A stretch of DNA of 64,000 bases from positions 62,001 to 126,000 of the forward strand of contig FREY01000009.1 of NCBI GenBank assembly GCA_900143635.1, in the 5' to 3' direction. The stretch is from Rhodobacteraceae bacterium Alg231-04 (GTDB lineage: Bacteria; Pseudomonadota; Alphaproteobacteria; Rhodobacterales; Rhodobacteraceae). The notes under the pieces are model-generated. The model ran no database searches, was not told where the DNA came from, and saw only the letters and a program-made list of their open reading frames with translations. Made by a program: the position numbers and the translations under genes. Position 1 is the stretch's first letter, and every line of letters begins with the position of its first letter. This document shows, piece by piece, positions 36,301 to 44,340 of this stretch.

Positions 36301-37175
36301 GCGGACGCACCATTCCAGTGAATGCGACCGAGCGGATCGAGGTGATCACCGAATGGCTGGAAACGGACCCCTTCCCCTCGCTGATCAGCTGGGAGTGGAC
36401 CGGCGATCAGGAAGAACAGGCCGAATCCGGTGCCTTCCTGATGAACGCCTTTGCCGGCGCGCTGGGGCTGATGTTCGTGATCCTGTTGGCGCAGTTCAAC
36501 AGCTTTTACAACTCTGTGCTGGTTCTGCTGGCGGTGGTTCTGTCGACCACGGGTGTGCTGATCGGCATGCTGGTGATGGATCAGACCTTCTCGATCATCA
36601 TGACCGGCACCGGCATCGTGGCTCTGGCCGGGATCGTGGTGAACAACAACATCGTTCTGATCGACACCTATCAGGAGTTCTCGCAGTCGATGCCGCGCAT
36701 TGAGGCGATCATCCGCACTGCCGAGGCACGTATCCGCCCGGTTCTGCTGACCACGATCACCACGATGGCCGGTCTTGCGCCGATGATGTATGGCGTCAGC
36801 CTCGACTTCATCGGCGGTGGCTACTCGATCGACAGCCCGACCGCGCTGTGGTGGAAACAGCTGGCGACCGCCGTGGTCTTTGGTCTGGGTATCGCCACCG
36901 TGCTGACGCTGGTGCTGACGCCTTCGCTGCTGGCACTACGCGTCTGGTTCTCGACCTATGCCCGTGCGCTGGGTCGCCTGCTGGCACGCCTTACCAAGGG
37001 GCGCTCCAGCCGGATTGCCCGCGATATGCAGCTGGCCCGCAAGACGCGCATACTGCCGACCACGGAAATTCAGTGGGACGCAGACGCCGAACAGGCCAGA
37101 CCCGACAGCGCTAACAAAAAAGAAGGTGAGCCACCGGCCCAAGGCCCCGGCCCCAACCTTCGCGCAGCCGAATAA
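33372..37175 (+). CDS. RND efflux pump, inner membrane permease
   Basis: A proton-driven HAE1/AcrB-like pump of 1267 residues, about 220 longer than AcrB. Transmembrane helix 1 (about 8-30), the first porter domain, the helix bundle from about 330-500, the second porter domain from about 630-1010 and the second bundle from about 1020-1190 follow AcrB order. In helix 4 the proton-relay segment reads VGMLVDGAIVVVE, with Asp402 but Gly in place of the second Asp. In helix 10 it reads GIVVNNNIVLID (Asn1091-1093) where AcrB has Lys. Residues about 500-600 include extra hydrophobic segments and a HisHisHis stretch (EPGHHH) between the two halves. The C-terminal tail is polar and Pro-rich. Substrates are unknown. 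Confidence 0.9.
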   Translation: MTGIIDWAAARARMVLAFIGITILVGGFAYSSLPKEGEPDIDIPMLHVSVNFPGISAEDSESLLIKPIETEMVDLDGLDKMTSTAAENYAGVLLEFDFGWDKSATIADVRDAMNTAQADFPDGAEQYTITEINFSEFPIVIVNLTGDVPERTMARLAKDLQDEFEAIDSVLEAGIAGNRDEMVEVLIDPLRLEAYNVTALELINVVQNNNQLIAAGEVESNQGTFSVKIPSSFDDVQDIYRLPIKTNGDRVVTLGELAEINYTFEDRKGTARFDGDNTVALQVVKRKGFNLIDTVDEVKAVLAEAQKSWPEELKAAVNVGTSNDQSRVVGSMVRQLEGSVLTAVALVMIVILSALGSRAAMLVGFAIPTSFLLCFAFLAVMGVTISNMVMFGLILAVGMLVDGAIVVVEYADKRIKEGTGPMHAYVEAAQRMFWPVVSSTATTLCAFLPMLFWPGVPGEFMGMLPVTMIFVLSASLLVALIYLPVLGGVSGRMSRLFEHLSDGLRAVLPWWARAALVPFPMLGMFAGAMQMLNPEYLLPAGSEGLGALLAGAALFILSAFAASVTLGAAGRQQREKPIEPGHHHTPFGYAIKFLVGNPVMPVVTIFTVVFAVMSVFSYFGENSKGVEFFVATEPEQATALVRARGNLSLVEKDEMVRQAEEIIQAHNAVVNVFSFAGEGGLNTGGPGGGSTPADTVGQVQFEIIPWEDRPTQREKWFFGLLEREVTATDFDGNTVLEELNAELAKLPGFEVETKALEQGPGSGKPIHLRIRGDAWEDLDPAAQAARAHFDGIPGLTLVEDSLPLPGIDWQIDVDVEKAGRYGADVATVGAMVQLVTRGILLDTMRVDSSDEEIEIRVRLPEEDRVLATLDSLKLRTAEGLVPLSNFITRTPVPKLATISRIDQERYYDVKADVEPGLVKVVTGEGDDQTRLALLKSVPRGTEPTGEVFTNAAGNMFTLFQLTGAASADEIRTALEDGGRTIPVNATERIEVITEWLETDPFPSLISWEWTGDQEEQAESGAFLMNAFAGALGLMFVILLAQFNSFYNSVLVLLAVVLSTTGVLIGMLVMDQTFSIIMTGTGIVALAGIVVNNNIVLIDTYQEFSQSMPRIEAIIRTAEARIRPVLLTTITTMAGLAPMMYGVSLDFIGGGYSIDSPTALWWKQLATAVVFGLGIATVLTLVLTPSLLALRVWFSTYARALGRLLARLTKGRSSRIARDMQLARKTRILPTTEIQWDADAEQARPDSANKKEGEPPAQGPGPNLRAAE

Positions 37176-37200
37176 CAGGCTGGTTTTTCTGCAAGAACAC

Positions 37201-37235
37201 ATGCCCCGCCCATTCGGCGGGGCATATCGTTTTTT
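37201..37235 (+). terminator. Intrinsic terminator of the RND operon
   Basis: ATGCCCCGCC (37201-37210), loop CATTC, GGCGGGGCAT (37216-37225), then ATCG and TTTTTT (37230-37235). The remaining bases to napE (37236-37471) hold no recognised site; I looked for FNR-type and NarL-type repeats and saw none convincing. Confidence 0.85.
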
Positions 37236-37471
37236 GAACTTCTTTGATCTAGCGCAAAGCCGGAGCAGGTTGTCCGGGGGCATTCAGGGCATGCCGGTGT
37301 GACCGCACGCTGGCATGGAAACACCGTCACCGTTGCCTTGATCGTCGGAAAGCTACATACTTTTCACATCTTTGTTAGCGATTGACGAAACTGAGGCCAG
37401 CCCGCAGCCAGCCCGGTTCATTTAGGACCACTTTCGCGGAATGGCCTTTCGAATTTGAAAGGTATGCTCTT

Positions 37472-37639
37472 ATGGCAGAAACAAGTCCGCAAGCAGCTGC
37501 GCCCAGCCGCGCTGAAGAACGCCGGGCCTTCCTGCTTCTTGCTGTTGTCCTTGCCCCCGTGCTCGCAATTGCACTGGTCGGCGGTTATGGCTTCCTGATC
37601 TGGATGTCCCAGATCCTCATGGGGCCGCCGGTCAGCTGA
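37472..37639 (+). CDS. napE: Periplasmic nitrate reductase small membrane protein NapE
   Basis: A 55-residue protein with one membrane helix. The ATG at 37472 gives MAETSPQAAAPSRAEERRAF, then a helix at about residues 19-45 ending near GYGFLIWMSQIL. NapE is a small membrane protein of unknown role that begins nap operons in Rhodobacter and Paracoccus. It sits 5 bases before napF. Confidence 0.85.
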   Translation: MAETSPQAAAPSRAEERRAFLLLAVVLAPVLAIALVGGYGFLIWMSQILMGPPVS

Positions 37640-37644
37640 TCCCG

Positions 37645-38166
37645 ATGTCCTCTCGCCCTTCCCTCTCGCGCCGCGGCCTAAGCCGGGGAGCCCAGCAGCG
37701 TCCGCCCTGGACCAGCGAACAGCTGATCCGCGACGGCTGCGACAGCTGCGGAAAATGCATCCCCGCCTGCCCGGAAGGCATCCTGATTGCCGGTCCGGCC
37801 GGCACGCCGGTGCTGGATTTCTCGCTTGGGGAATGCACGTTCTGCGCGGTCTGCGTCCATGCCTGCCCCGAAGCCGATACGGTCTTCACTGATCTGGCAG
37901 GTGGTCCATGGGAGGCACAGGGCGGCCGCATTGCAAAGGTTGGCGACAGCTGCCTGCTGGAGGCTGGCGTCTCTTGTCAGCTCTGCACTGACAGTTGCGA
38001 TTCCGAAGCGCTGCGCATGGATCTGTCGCACCGTCCGGTGGGTCGCATCACAATGGATGACAGCGCCTGTGTCGCCTGCGGTGCCTGCGTCCAGGGCTGC
38101 CCGGAAGGCGCAATCACCATCACAAAGCCTGCCCCTCAGGCCGAACAGGAGGCCGTGAATGGCTAA
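37645..38166 (+). CDS. napF: Ferredoxin-type protein NapF
   Basis: NapF is a cytoplasmic 4Fe-4S protein that helps mature NapA. The 173-residue protein has an Arg-rich N terminus (LSRRGLSRG), then cluster motifs CDSCGKCIPACPEG and CTFCAVCVHACPEA, a central CQLCTDSCDSEA, and a last CVACGACVQGCPEG. These give the four sets typical of NapF. It overlaps napD by 8 bases, so translation is coupled. Confidence 0.95.
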   Translation: MSSRPSLSRRGLSRGAQQRPPWTSEQLIRDGCDSCGKCIPACPEGILIAGPAGTPVLDFSLGECTFCAVCVHACPEADTVFTDLAGGPWEAQGGRIAKVGDSCLLEAGVSCQLCTDSCDSEALRMDLSHRPVGRITMDDSACVACGACVQGCPEGAITITKPAPQAEQEAVNG

Positions 38167-38440
38167 CGATACACTGCATATTTCCAGCCTGCTGATCCGG
38201 GCTGCCCCGGATCGGATGGCGCAGGTGATCGCGGAGATCGAGAAAATCCCGAATTCCGAAATCCCGCTTCAGGATGCCAACGGAAAGATCATCGTGACCC
38301 TGGAGACCACCAGCGAATCAGAAATCGTTTCATCGCTGACCGACCTACAGCTGCTTGATGGCGTTGCCAGTGCTGCGCTGATCTATCACCAGACCGAAGC
38401 CGCCGAGGCTGCCGGTCTGCCCCTCGAAAACCAGATTTAA
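38159..38440 (+). CDS. napD: NapA signal-peptide chaperone NapD
   Basis: A 93-residue cytoplasmic chaperone that binds the twin-arginine signal of NapA and delays export until the cofactor is loaded. It starts [20 protein letters not shown] with the family HISSLLV-like strand, and keeps the segment [19 protein letters not shown]. It lies between napF (overlapping) and napA (23 bases downstream). Confidence 0.93.
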   Translation: MANDTLHISSLLIRAAPDRMAQVIAEIEKIPNSEIPLQDANGKIIVTLETTSESEIVSSLTDLQLLDGVASAALIYHQTEAAEAAGLPLENQI

Positions 38441-38463
38441 GACGCCCCGACAGGAGACCTGAC

Positions 38464-40962
38464 ATGGCACTGACACGACGCGATATGATCAAGGCGCAAG
38501 CGGTTGCAGCCGCTGCCGCTGCGGCAGGACTGCCGCTGCCCGCAAGCGCCCAAAACCTTGTTACCGATGCATCCCTCACCGATCTGAAATGGTCCAAGGC
38601 CCCCTGCCGTTTCTGCGGCACTGGCTGTTCCATCATGGTCGCCACCAAAGCGGGCCGCGTTGTGGCCAGCCACGGCGACGCCGAAGCACCGGTGAACCGT
38701 GGCCTGAACTGCGTCAAAGGCTACTTCCTGTCCAAGATCATGTACGGCAAGGACCGGCTGACCCAGCCGCTGCTGCGCAAGACCGATGGCGTCTATGACA
38801 AAGAAGGCGAATTCACCCCGGTTTCCTGGGATGAAGCCTTCGACATCATGGCCGAAAAATGGAAAAAAGCCCTGGCCGAAAAAGGCCCCAAGGGCATCGG
38901 CATGTTCGGCTCCGGCCAGTGGACTGTCTGGGAAGGCTATGCCGCCTCCAAGCTAATGAAAGCAGGCTTCCGCTCCAACAACATCGACCCCAACGCGCGC
39001 CACTGCATGGCCTCGGCCGTTGGCGGTTTCATGCGTACATTCGGCATCGACGAGCCGATGGGCTGCTATGATGACTTCGAGAACGCAGACGCATTCGTGC
39101 TCTGGGGTTCCAACATGGCCGAGATGCACCCGATCCTGTGGACCCGTATCGCGGACCGCCGTTTCAGCCATCCGGGCACGCAGGTTGCTGTTCTGTCGAC
39201 CTTCAAGCACCGCAGCTTTGATCTGGCCGACATCCCGGCGATCTTCACGCCGCAGACCGACATGGTGCTGCTGAACGCCATCGCCAACTACATCATTCAG
39301 AATGGTGCGGTGAACGAAGACTTCGTCTCCAAGCACGTGAACTTCCGCAAAGGTGTCACCGACATCGGCTACGGCCTGCGCGACGATCACCCGCTGCAGC
39401 AGGCGGCAGCAAACCCGAACTCCGGCGGATCCGACCCGATGAGCTTCGAGGAGTTCGCGGAATTCGTTTCCGAGTATACCCTTGAAAAAGCGGAAGAAAT
39501 GTCCGGCGTCCCGGTGGCGACCATCGAAAAGATCGCCAAGCTTTATGCCGATCCGAACGTCAAGGTCATGTCCCTGTGGACCATGGGCGCGAACCAGCAC
39601 ACCCGTGGTGTCTGGACCAACAACATGCTCTACAACCTGCACCTGCTGACAGGTAAGATCTCCACCCCCGGCAACTCGCCCTTCTCGCTGACCGGTCAGC
39701 CCTCTGCTTGTGGTACCGCGCGCGAAGTCGGCACCTTCTCGCACCGCCTGCCGGCCGATATGGTCGTGGTCAACCCCGAGCACCGCGCCTATGCCGAAAA
39801 GATCTGGAAGCTGCCGGAAGGCACCGTGCCGGATTGGAACGGCGCCCACGCTGTGGTGCAGAACCGCAAGCTGAAAGACGGCGACATCAACGCCTACTGG
39901 GTGCAGGTCAACAACAACATGCAGGCCGCACCGAACATGATGGAAGAAGGGCTGCCGGGCTACCGCAACCCCGACAACTTCATCGTGGTGTCGGATGCCT
40001 ATCCGACCGTCACCTGCGAAGCCGCCGACCTGATCCTGCCGACCGCGATGTGGGTGGAAAAAGAAGGCGCTTATGGCAACGCTGAACGGCGCACCCAGTT
40101 CTGGCATCAGCTGGTGGATGCACCGGGTGAGTCCAAGTCTGACATGTGGCAGCTGGTCGAGTTTTCCAAGCGTTTCACCACCGAAGAAGTCTGGCCGGCC
40201 GAAATTCTGGATGCCAATCCGGAATACAAAGGCAAGACATTGTTCGACGTGCTTTTTGCCAACGGTCAGGTTGACGCCTTCCCGCTGGAAGAAACCTCGG
40301 ATGAATACGCCAACCACGAAGCCGAAGACTTTGGTTTCTACATCCAGAAAGGCCTGTTCGAAGAATACGCCGCATTTGGGCGTGGCAAGGCGCACGATCT
40401 GGCACCGTTCGAGACCTACCACGAGACCCGCGGCCTGCGCTGGCCCGTGATTGACGGCAAAGAAACCAAGTGGCGCTTCAAAGAAGGCTCGGATCCTTAC
40501 GTGACACCGGGGTCGGACTTTGAATTCTACGGCAAGCCCGATGGCAAGGCCGTCATCTTCGCCCTGCCTTACGAGCCGCCCGCGGAAGTCCCGGATGAGG
40601 AATACCCCTTCTGGCTGTCCACTGGTCGTGTTCTTGAGCACTGGCACTCGGGTTCGATGACCCAGCGTGTGCCTGAGCTGCACAAGGCTGTGCCTGACGC
40701 GCTGTGCTACATGCACCCCGATGACGCCAAAGCACTCGGCCTGCGCCGTGGCTCTGCTGTCAAAGTGTCGTCGCGTCGCGGCGAGATCCACACACGGGTT
40801 GAGACCCGCGGTCGTAACAAGCCGCCTAAGGGCCTGATCTTTGTGCCGTGGTTCGATGCACGCCAGTTGATCAACAAGGTGACACTGGATGCAACCGATC
40901 CGTTGTCCAAACAAACTGACTTCAAGAAATGCGCGGTCAAAATCGAAGCTCTGGGGGCATGA
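38464..40962 (+). CDS. napA: Periplasmic nitrate reductase catalytic subunit NapA
   Basis: NapA reduces nitrate to nitrite in the periplasm with a bis-MGD molybdenum centre and one 4Fe-4S cluster. The 832-residue protein has a Tat signal (TRRDMIK then a hydrophobic Ala stretch ending ASA). Cluster ligands are Cys48, 51 and 55 in CRFCGTGC and a further Cys near 83 (GLNCVKGY). The Mo ligand is Cys181 in [12 protein letters not shown]. Later blocks [23 protein letters not shown] and [14 protein letters not shown] bind the two pterins. The final TGA overlaps the possible napB ATG at 40959. Confidence 0.98.
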   Translation: MALTRRDMIKAQAVAAAAAAAGLPLPASAQNLVTDASLTDLKWSKAPCRFCGTGCSIMVATKAGRVVASHGDAEAPVNRGLNCVKGYFLSKIMYGKDRLTQPLLRKTDGVYDKEGEFTPVSWDEAFDIMAEKWKKALAEKGPKGIGMFGSGQWTVWEGYAASKLMKAGFRSNNIDPNARHCMASAVGGFMRTFGIDEPMGCYDDFENADAFVLWGSNMAEMHPILWTRIADRRFSHPGTQVAVLSTFKHRSFDLADIPAIFTPQTDMVLLNAIANYIIQNGAVNEDFVSKHVNFRKGVTDIGYGLRDDHPLQQAAANPNSGGSDPMSFEEFAEFVSEYTLEKAEEMSGVPVATIEKIAKLYADPNVKVMSLWTMGANQHTRGVWTNNMLYNLHLLTGKISTPGNSPFSLTGQPSACGTAREVGTFSHRLPADMVVVNPEHRAYAEKIWKLPEGTVPDWNGAHAVVQNRKLKDGDINAYWVQVNNNMQAAPNMMEEGLPGYRNPDNFIVVSDAYPTVTCEAADLILPTAMWVEKEGAYGNAERRTQFWHQLVDAPGESKSDMWQLVEFSKRFTTEEVWPAEILDANPEYKGKTLFDVLFANGQVDAFPLEETSDEYANHEAEDFGFYIQKGLFEEYAAFGRGKAHDLAPFETYHETRGLRWPVIDGKETKWRFKEGSDPYVTPGSDFEFYGKPDGKAVIFALPYEPPAEVPDEEYPFWLSTGRVLEHWHSGSMTQRVPELHKAVPDALCYMHPDDAKALGLRRGSAVKVSSRRGEIHTRVETRGRNKPPKGLIFVPWFDARQLINKVTLDATDPLSKQTDFKKCAVKIEALGA

Positions 40963-40964
40963 CC

Positions 40965-41441
40965 ATGAAACAAGCATTCCGCAAAACACTCGCTCTTGGG
41001 GCTCTGGCGCTGGCGGTTTCCGCCAGCCCCCTTCTGGCACAAGAATCGGTCGCAACCCTGCGCAGCGGCACCCCGCTGGCTGAAAACGCCAGCCCGCCGC
41101 CGATCGCGCCGGTCAAGAACACCGACCTGCGTCAGGTGCGTAACTATCCCGAACAGCCGCCGCTGATCCCGCATAAAATCGACGGCTACCAGATCGATCT
41201 GAACGCCAACCAGTGCCTGACCTGCCACTCGCGGACCGCGGTGGAAATCAGCCAGGCGCCGATGGTGTCGATCACCCACTTCATGAGCCGGGACAACCAG
41301 TTCCTCGCCTCCGTGACGCCGCGCCGTTACTTCTGCAACCAGTGCCACGTGCCGCAGGGCGTAACCAAGGATCTGGTCGAAAACGGCTTTGTCGATATTG
41401 ATCAGGTGCTTGAGTATGTCTCAGGTCAGGAGGGCAACTGA
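40965..41441 (+). CDS. napB: Diheme cytochrome subunit NapB
   Basis: NapB passes electrons from NapC to NapA. The 158-residue protein has a Sec signal peptide (residues about 5-25, ending LLAQE). It carries two heme attachment sites, CLTCH and CNQCH, with the intervening His of the family (SITHFMS). I used the second ATG (MKQAFRKT), which has GGGGG well placed; the ATG at 40959 adds two codons and overlaps the napA stop. It overlaps napC by 1 base. Maturation depends on the Ccm system. Confidence 0.95.
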   Translation: MKQAFRKTLALGALALAVSASPLLAQESVATLRSGTPLAENASPPPIAPVKNTDLRQVRNYPEQPPLIPHKIDGYQIDLNANQCLTCHSRTAVEISQAPMVSITHFMSRDNQFLASVTPRRYFCNQCHVPQGVTKDLVENGFVDIDQVLEYVSGQEGN

Positions 41442-42037
41442 TGTTCGGATTTCTCCGGCGTACCTGGGGCGTGATCAAGCGCCCCAGCGTGCACTATTCT
41501 CTTGGCGCGCTGACCATGGGCGGCTTTCTGATGGGTATCGTCTTTTGGGGTGGTTTCAACACCGCTCTGGAAGTGACCAACACAGAAGCCTTCTGTACCA
41601 GCTGCCACGAGATGAGCGACAACGTCTTTGAAGAGCTGAAGCCGACCATTCACTACTCGAACCGCTCTGGTGTGCGGGCAACCTGCCCGGATTGCCACGT
41701 GCCGCACGAATGGACCAACAAGATCGCCCGCAAAATTCAGGCCTCGAAAGAGGTTTGGGGCAAGCTTTTTGGCACCATCAACACCCGCGAGAAGTTTCTG
41801 GAACACCGCCTGCGGCTGGCCCAGAACGAATGGTCCCGTCTTGAAGCCAACGATAGCCTTGAATGCCGCAACTGCCACAGTTCGGAATCCATGGACATCA
41901 CCCGGCAGAGCCCGCGCGCATCCGAAGCACACGAACGCTTCCTGTTCACCGGCGAAAAGACCTGTATCAACTGCCACAAGGGCATCGCGCACGAGCTGCC
42001 CAACCTTGGCGAAGCGGCTTTGATCAACGGTCACTGA
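41441..42037 (+). CDS. napC: Tetraheme quinol dehydrogenase NapC
   Basis: NapC/NirT-family membrane cytochrome that oxidises quinol and reduces NapB. The 198-residue protein has an N-terminal membrane helix (residues about 15-38) and four heme motifs: CTSCHEM, CPDCHVP, CRNCHSS and CINCHKG. This is the expected set for NapC. It is the last gene of napEFDABC and is followed by a terminator. No napG, napH, napK or napL is present. Confidence 0.96.
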   Translation: MFGFLRRTWGVIKRPSVHYSLGALTMGGFLMGIVFWGGFNTALEVTNTEAFCTSCHEMSDNVFEELKPTIHYSNRSGVRATCPDCHVPHEWTNKIARKIQASKEVWGKLFGTINTREKFLEHRLRLAQNEWSRLEANDSLECRNCHSSESMDITRQSPRASEAHERFLFTGEKTCINCHKGIAHELPNLGEAALINGH

Positions 42038-42064
42038 CCCAGAGCTTCCGCTGAAACGACATTG

Positions 42065-42092
42065 GCACGTCCCTTCGGGGGCGTGCTTTTTT
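42065..42092 (+). terminator. Intrinsic terminator of the nap operon
   Basis: GCACGTCCC (42065-42073), loop TTCG, GGGGCGTGC (42078-42086) with one G-T pair, then TTTTTT. Confidence 0.88.
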
Positions 42093-42249
42093 GTTGCGAT
42101 GTCTTCACACCGTGACGGCGCTGAACACCCGGATTTAGACCCCAATTATTTTGTGCGTAGCAGGTCTTTTGTTTCTTGGTCTCGCGCCCAAATTCCGCCT
42201 AGGCTGCCGGGACAAGGCCATTTTCGGCCTGTCCAGGAAAAGCGATATT

Positions 42250-43488
42250 ATGCAGCCCTTTAGCGGAATTCGAGTTCTCGACCTGACCCATGTCTACGCT
42301 GGTCCCTTTGCAACCCACCAGTTTGCAGCCCTCGGTGCCGAAGTCATAAAGATCGAACCACCCCATTGCCCGGATATGACCCGCGACGAGGGTTCTTCTC
42401 CCGCTCTGAACGCAGCACTGACCGGCATCGGCTATATGGCGCATGCGGCCGGAAAGAAGTCCCTCGCGCTCAATCTGGCAACACCAGAGGGCAAGGAGGT
42501 ATTCCTGAAGCTGGTGCGCACCGCCGATGTGGTTGTGCAGAACTATGCTGGCAATGCACTGGACCGGCTCGGGCTTGGTGCCGATGATCTGGAGGCGGTC
42601 AACCCAACGCTCATCCATTGCTCGATGACCGGTTATGGCCGCACCGGCCCCAAGGCGGAACACCCGGCCTATGATTTCGTCATCCAGGCCTATTCGGGCA
42701 TGATGGCGCTGAACGGCTGGGAGCCGGATACGCCCCCTTTGCGGATCGGCGCGCCACTCATTGACTATGGCACCGGCGCGCAGGCTGCCTTTGCCATCTC
42801 AGCAGCGCTGTTTCAGCGTGAAACGACCGGCAAAGGGCAGCGCATTGATCTGTCGATGGCCGATGCGGCCCTGATGATGCTGACGGCCCATGTGACGGAA
42901 ACGGTTGCCAGTGGGGTTGCCTCGCGCCCCTTTGGCAATGAGCAGCCCCGCCGCCCCTCCAATTCGCTATATGAAACGGCCGATGGCTGGATTGCACTGG
43001 CCGGATACACCATTCCCCAGTTTTCTGCCCTCATGCGGGTGCTGGGCCATGATGCCCGCGCCGATGAGGTGCTGACCCAGGCCCGAGATGACCTGATGCA
43101 AACCGCCGACCAGGACCGCGCGCTGATCCTCGCCCGGATCAAGGATAAAACCGCCGATGAGTGGGAGGCGTTGTTCAACGCAGCCCGTGTCCCCGCCGCC
43201 CGCGTACGCCGCATTGAGGAGGCTCTGGCCGAGGAACAGATCCGCTCGCGGCCCGTGCTGCAGGACTATGGAGAGCCGCTGGCACAGGATGGTCCTGACA
43301 GGCTGCCGGTGGCGGCGTTTAGCTTTGCGCACGGCGGCCCGCAGCTCGCGGGTCCACCGCCCGCTCTCGGGGCTGACAGCGCGAAGATATTGCGCGAATT
43401 GGGGTTCAGCAGCAGCGATATCGGTGACATGGCCGCGCAGGGCATTGTCGCGGTCACGCCCCCGTCTGATCCAGCAACCGCCGGGTGA
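42250..43488 (+). CDS. CaiB/BaiF family (type III) CoA transferase
   Basis: A 412-residue class III CoA transferase, which moves CoA between carboxylic acids through an aspartyl intermediate. It begins MQPFSGIRVLDLTHVYAGPF with AGGAAA upstream. The family helix GAEVIKIEPPHCPDMTRD follows near residue 30. The substrate segment GKKSLALNLATPEGKE and ITSMTGYGRTG-like CSMTGYGRTGPKAEHPAYDF carry the catalytic Asp (near residue 145). It is followed by the convergent GntR regulator. The acid it activates is unknown; carnitine-like, itaconate-like or other acids are possible. Confidence 0.88.
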   Translation: MQPFSGIRVLDLTHVYAGPFATHQFAALGAEVIKIEPPHCPDMTRDEGSSPALNAALTGIGYMAHAAGKKSLALNLATPEGKEVFLKLVRTADVVVQNYAGNALDRLGLGADDLEAVNPTLIHCSMTGYGRTGPKAEHPAYDFVIQAYSGMMALNGWEPDTPPLRIGAPLIDYGTGAQAAFAISAALFQRETTGKGQRIDLSMADAALMMLTAHVTETVASGVASRPFGNEQPRRPSNSLYETADGWIALAGYTIPQFSALMRVLGHDARADEVLTQARDDLMQTADQDRALILARIKDKTADEWEALFNAARVPAARVRRIEEALAEEQIRSRPVLQDYGEPLAQDGPDRLPVAAFSFAHGGPQLAGPPPALGADSAKILRELGFSSSDIGDMAAQGIVAVTPPSDPATAG

Positions 43489-43509
43489 CACAGGGAGACA
43501 TGCCTCTGG

Positions 43510-44166
43510 TCAGGCGACCCCCCACCACTGCAAGGTCTGTTCGAAATGGAACCGGATCGCGCCTACGGCCTCTTCGGCCTCACGGCGTTCCAGCGCGTCA
43601 ATGATCGCAAGATGCTCCTGCATCGCCGAGGCAATCCTGACCTGCAGGAAGGGACGCGAGTTTTGGATAATGCTGATGCGCAGCCGATTGGAGGCATGAA
43701 CTTTCTCCAGATGTCCATTGCCCAGCCCCCCCGCCAGGAAGTCATGCAATGAAACATCCACCGCAATGGCCATGGGCGGAAGATCGCCGACACCGGGATT
43801 GCGGGCATGGTCCAGCATCTCCTGATGCGCTGTCCGAAGCTCTGTCAGGCCAGACAGATCGTTACGGGCAATCCGGCGGCGCGCGCCTTCCTGATCCAGC
43901 ACCATCCTGAAGTCCAGACACTCGCGGATGACATCTGGGCGGGCTTCCATGACCTGAACACCGCGTTTCGGCAGAGTGGTCAGAAGCCCCTTTGAACTTG
44001 CCTGCTTCACTGCCTCCCGCACAGCGGATATAGGAAAGTCTATTATTTCAATCAGTTGCGGCATGGAAAGGAACTGCCCCTCGCGCAGATCTCCTTTCTG
44101 CAACGCAGCTTCCAGCGCATCCTGCGCCCGGTCTGCCATAAGCTGAACGTCCTGATTTCGGGTCAT
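43510..44166 (-). CDS. GntR-family (FCD type) transcriptional regulator
   Basis: A 218-residue regulator. The N-terminal winged HTH (residues about 12-75) has MPQLIEIIDFPISAVREAVKQ and the wing GLLTTLPKRGVQVME. The C-terminal FCD all-helical domain (residues about 80-215) has ECLDFRMVLDQEGARRR, DVSLHDFLAGGLGNGHL and QEHLAIIDALERREAEEA, whose Asp/His residues usually bind a metal and a carboxylate. It is divergent to the NCS1 permease, so permease control by an acid effector is likely. Confidence 0.9.
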   Translation of the reverse strand: MTRNQDVQLMADRAQDALEAALQKGDLREGQFLSMPQLIEIIDFPISAVREAVKQASSKGLLTTLPKRGVQVMEARPDVIRECLDFRMVLDQEGARRRIARNDLSGLTELRTAHQEMLDHARNPGVGDLPPMAIAVDVSLHDFLAGGLGNGHLEKVHASNRLRISIIQNSRPFLQVRIASAMQEHLAIIDALERREAEEAVGAIRFHFEQTLQWWGVA

Positions 44167-44249
44167 CGCCGGCCCTCCCCCGGCCAGTGCATTTCCTAAT
44201 ATGTCAATAAGGTGCTATCTGAAGTTCTTTCTAGAAGCTTAACTATGAT

Positions 44250-44261
44250 ATTTTGTAAAAT
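44250..44261. promoter_or_regulatory. Possible GntR operator between regulator and permease
   Basis: ATTTTGTAAAAT is an inverted repeat (ATTTT / AAAAT, spacer GT) centred in the 174-base AT-rich spacer between the divergent GntR and NCS1 genes. Its placement is right, but the sequence is AT-rich enough for chance. Confidence 0.3.
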
Positions 44262-44340
44262 GTTAGTTGCAAGTTTAATTTTTGATCCTGTTTTGCGCCA
44301 TCCAATATGCCGCAGGGACGCGGGATCCTGGGAGGAAATA

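Noticed and set aside
37236-37471. FNR-like site before napE
   Set aside because: TTGACGAAACTGAG near 37384 keeps only the first half of TTGAT-N4-ATCAA; the second half matches at about two of five bases.
38953-41055. A 700-codon minus-strand frame across napA and napB
   Set aside because: napA is certain by its cofactor ligands, and the antisense frame runs through the napA-napB junction without start or motif support.
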